Assembly (NCBI GenBank): GCA_963680875.1
Contig: OY804579.1
Span: 16,321,506-16,385,505, forward strand
Direction: 5' to 3'
Source of the DNA: Bathymodiolus brooksi
Lineage: Eukaryota; Mollusca; Bivalvia; Mytilida; Modiolidae
DNA: 64,000 bases
Both the position numbers and the translations under genes were made by a program. Shown piece by piece: positions 62,463 through 64,000 of the stretch. A model generated the notes under the pieces. The model had not been told where the DNA came from. It saw only the letters and a program-made list of their open reading frames with translations, and made no database searches. The stretch's first letter is position 1, and each line of letters begins with the position of its first letter.

Positions 62463-64000
62463 CTAGAGTAATCTTCCATCAGGTACGCTCAAAGTCAAAT
62501 GTAGTGTGCACGACACATTTCTAGAATAACCTTCATCAGGTACACTCAAAATCAAATGTAGTGTGCACGACACATTTCTAGAATAACCTTCATCAGGTAC
62601 ACTCAAAGTCAAATGTAGTGTGCACGACCCATTTCTAGAATAACCTTCATCAGGTACGCTCAAAGTCAAATGTAGTGTGCACGACACATTTCTAGAATAA
62701 CCTTCATCAGGTACGCTCAAAGTCAAATGTAGTGTGCACGACACATTTCTAGAATAACCTTCATCAGGTACACTCAAAATCAAATGTAGTGTGCACGACA
62801 CATTTCTAGAATAACCTTCATCAGGTACGCTCAAAGTCAAATGTAGTGTGCACGACACATTTCTAGAATAACCTTCATCAGGTACGCTCAAAGTCAAATG
62901 TAGTGTGCACGACACATTTCTAGAATAACCTTCATCAGGTACACTCAAAATCAAATGTAGTGTGCACAACACATTTCTAGAATAACCTTCATCAGGTATG
63001 CTCAAAGTCAAATGTAGTGTGCACGACCCATTTCTAGAATAACCTTCATCAGGTACGCTCAAAGTCAAATGTAGTGTGCACGACACATTTCTAGAATAAC
63101 CTTCATCAGGTACACTCAAAATCAAATGTAGTGTGCACAACACATTTCTAGAATAACCTTCATCAGGTACACTCAAAATCAAATGTAGTGTGCACGACCC
63201 ATTTCTAGAATAACCTTCATCAGGTACGCTCAAAGTCAAATGTAGTGTGCACGACACATTTCTAGAATAACCTTCATCAGGTACGCTCAAAGTCAAATGT
63301 AGTGTGCACGACACATTTCTAGAATAACCTTCATTGGGTACGCTCAAAGTCAAATGTAGTGTGCACGACACATTTCTAGAATAACCTTCATCAGGTACGC
63401 TCAAAGTCAAATGTAGTGTGCACGACACATTTCTAGAATAACCTTCATCAGGTACGCTCAAAATCAAATGTAGTGTGCACGACACATTTCTAGAATAACT
63501 TTCATTGGGTACGCTCAAAGTCAAATGTAGTGTGCACGACACATTTCTAGAATAACCTTCATCAGGTACGCTCAAAGTCAAATGTAGTGAGCACGACACA
63601 TTTCTAGAATAACCTTCATCAGGTACGCTCAAAGTCAAATGTAGTGTGCACGACACATTTCTAGAATAACCTTCATCAGGTATGCTCAAAGTCAAATGTA
63701 GTGTGCACGACACATTTCTAGAATAACCTTCATCAGGTACGCTCAAAGTCAAATGTAGTGTGCACGACACATTTCTAGAATAACCTTCATCAGGTACGCT
63801 CAAAGTCAAATGTAGTGTGCACGACACATTTTTAGAATAACCTTCATCAGGTACACTCAAAATCAAATGTAGTGTGCACGATACATTTCTAGAATAACCT
63901 TCATCAGGTACGCTCAAAGTCAAATGTAGTGTGCACGACACATTTCTAGAATAACTTTCATCAGGTACGCTCAAAGTCAAATGTAGTGTGCACGACACAT
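62463..64000. repeat. Right-edge block, largely consensus monomers
   Basis: After closely spaced frameshift monomers at 62248 and 62477 (4 monomers apart) there is no further frameshift to the window edge. Monomers are close to consensus. The cattgggtac variant returns near 63334 and 63504, and gtgagcac near 63588. The block resembles the left edge and the 2 kb region more than its immediate neighbour. Confidence 0.65.

Larger units (their letters stand above)
1..64000. repeat. 57-bp satellite array, about 1,122.7 head-to-tail monomers filling the window
   Basis: The same 57-bp unit recurs without interruption and always in one orientation. Taking the edge before 'aataacc' as phase 1, the window opens at phase 12 and closes at phase 51. 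With net +6 bases of indels, 1122 full monomers plus 40 bases account for exactly 64,000. Most monomers differ from consensus at one to four sites. Recurrent sites are phases 19-20 (acg, aca or atg), phase 27 (aaagtc, aaaatc or aaattc), phases 44-45 (acgac, acaac or atgac) and the cacat/cccat site. The same variants recur in ordered combinations, which is HOR structure. Known biology: such arrays grow by unequal exchange and are typical of eukaryotic heterochromatin. No family name could be assigned from sequence alone. Confidence 0.99.

Noticed and set aside
442..63998. Dozens of minus-strand protein-coding genes of 60 to 967 codons
   Set aside because: They consist only of the translated satellite monomer. 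Their ends are made by duplicated frameshift or nonsense monomers, several lack an ATG, and there is no non-repeat sequence, promoter or intron signal.
1..64000. A giant repeat-protein gene broken into pieces (pseudogene)
   Set aside because: Variation is mostly residue-changing and is spread over the monomer. Nothing indicates a formerly intact gene with unique ends; a satellite whose length happens to be a multiple of three explains it more simply.
1..64000. CRISPR array
   Set aside because: The whole 57-bp unit repeats. There are no unique spacers between the copies, no leader and no cas genes.
1..64000. Telomeric repeat, rDNA, tRNA cluster or transposon terminal repeat
   Set aside because: The unit is far longer than telomeric units, and none of the recognisable rRNA, tRNA, transposase or terminal-repeat sequences occurs.
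1..64000. Purely artificial array from assembly error
   Set aside because: Ordered variants, private mutations and nested duplications with exact offsets look biological. Copy number and the near-identical duplications still depend on read support that cannot be judged here.

Overview
The whole 64 kb window is one uninterrupted satellite DNA array. A 57-bp monomer (about 40% G+C) is repeated head to tail in one orientation from the first base to the last, with no unique sequence, conventional gene, RNA gene or transposon. The first base is monomer phase 12 and the last is phase 51, taking the 'aataacc' edge as phase 1. Adding the indels I found (43 single-base insertions; deletions of 2, 3, 20, 10, 1 and 1 bases; net +6) gives 1122 x 57 + 40 + 6 = 64,000, so every base is explained by about 1,122.7 monomers. 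The sequence cannot name the species. Array size, higher-order repeat (HOR) structure and CpG-type decay fit a eukaryotic heterochromatic or pericentromeric satellite in a CpG-methylating genome, probably resolved by long reads.

Because 57 is 19 codons and one of six frames of the monomer lacks a stop, the minus strand reads as a 19-residue repeat (EGYSRNVSCTLHLTLSVPD) in stretches of up to 967 codons. I regard this as a by-product of the monomer, not a protein family. The frame is broken over 50 times by insertions, deletions and nonsense changes, and these lesions were copied along with the HOR units. Several of the longest stretches have no ATG at their upstream end, and common variants change residues freely.

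Layout by diagnostic variants: 1-1753 is a left block with few markers. 1754-28719 is a complex block of long HORs (55-99 monomers between frameshift markers), including a duplicated tract of about 5.5 kb and a recent 1141-bp tandem duplication. 28720-41563 is a highly regular block whose core is a 22-monomer, 1256-bp HOR (12 + 10 monomers). 41564-48316 is an irregular seam holding four of the six deletions. 48317-62462 carries 25/26-monomer HORs with 3023-bp and 2567-bp duplications. 62463-64000 is a right block that again resembles the left edge.

No genes act together here. What can be read is the history of the array: unequal exchange, segmental duplication, conversion-like shuffling of linked variants and probable CpG decay. 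Each monomer also holds a symmetric 24-bp dyad centred on GTGCAC and a TTCTAGAA palindrome matching the two-unit core of a heat-shock element. Function for either is speculative.
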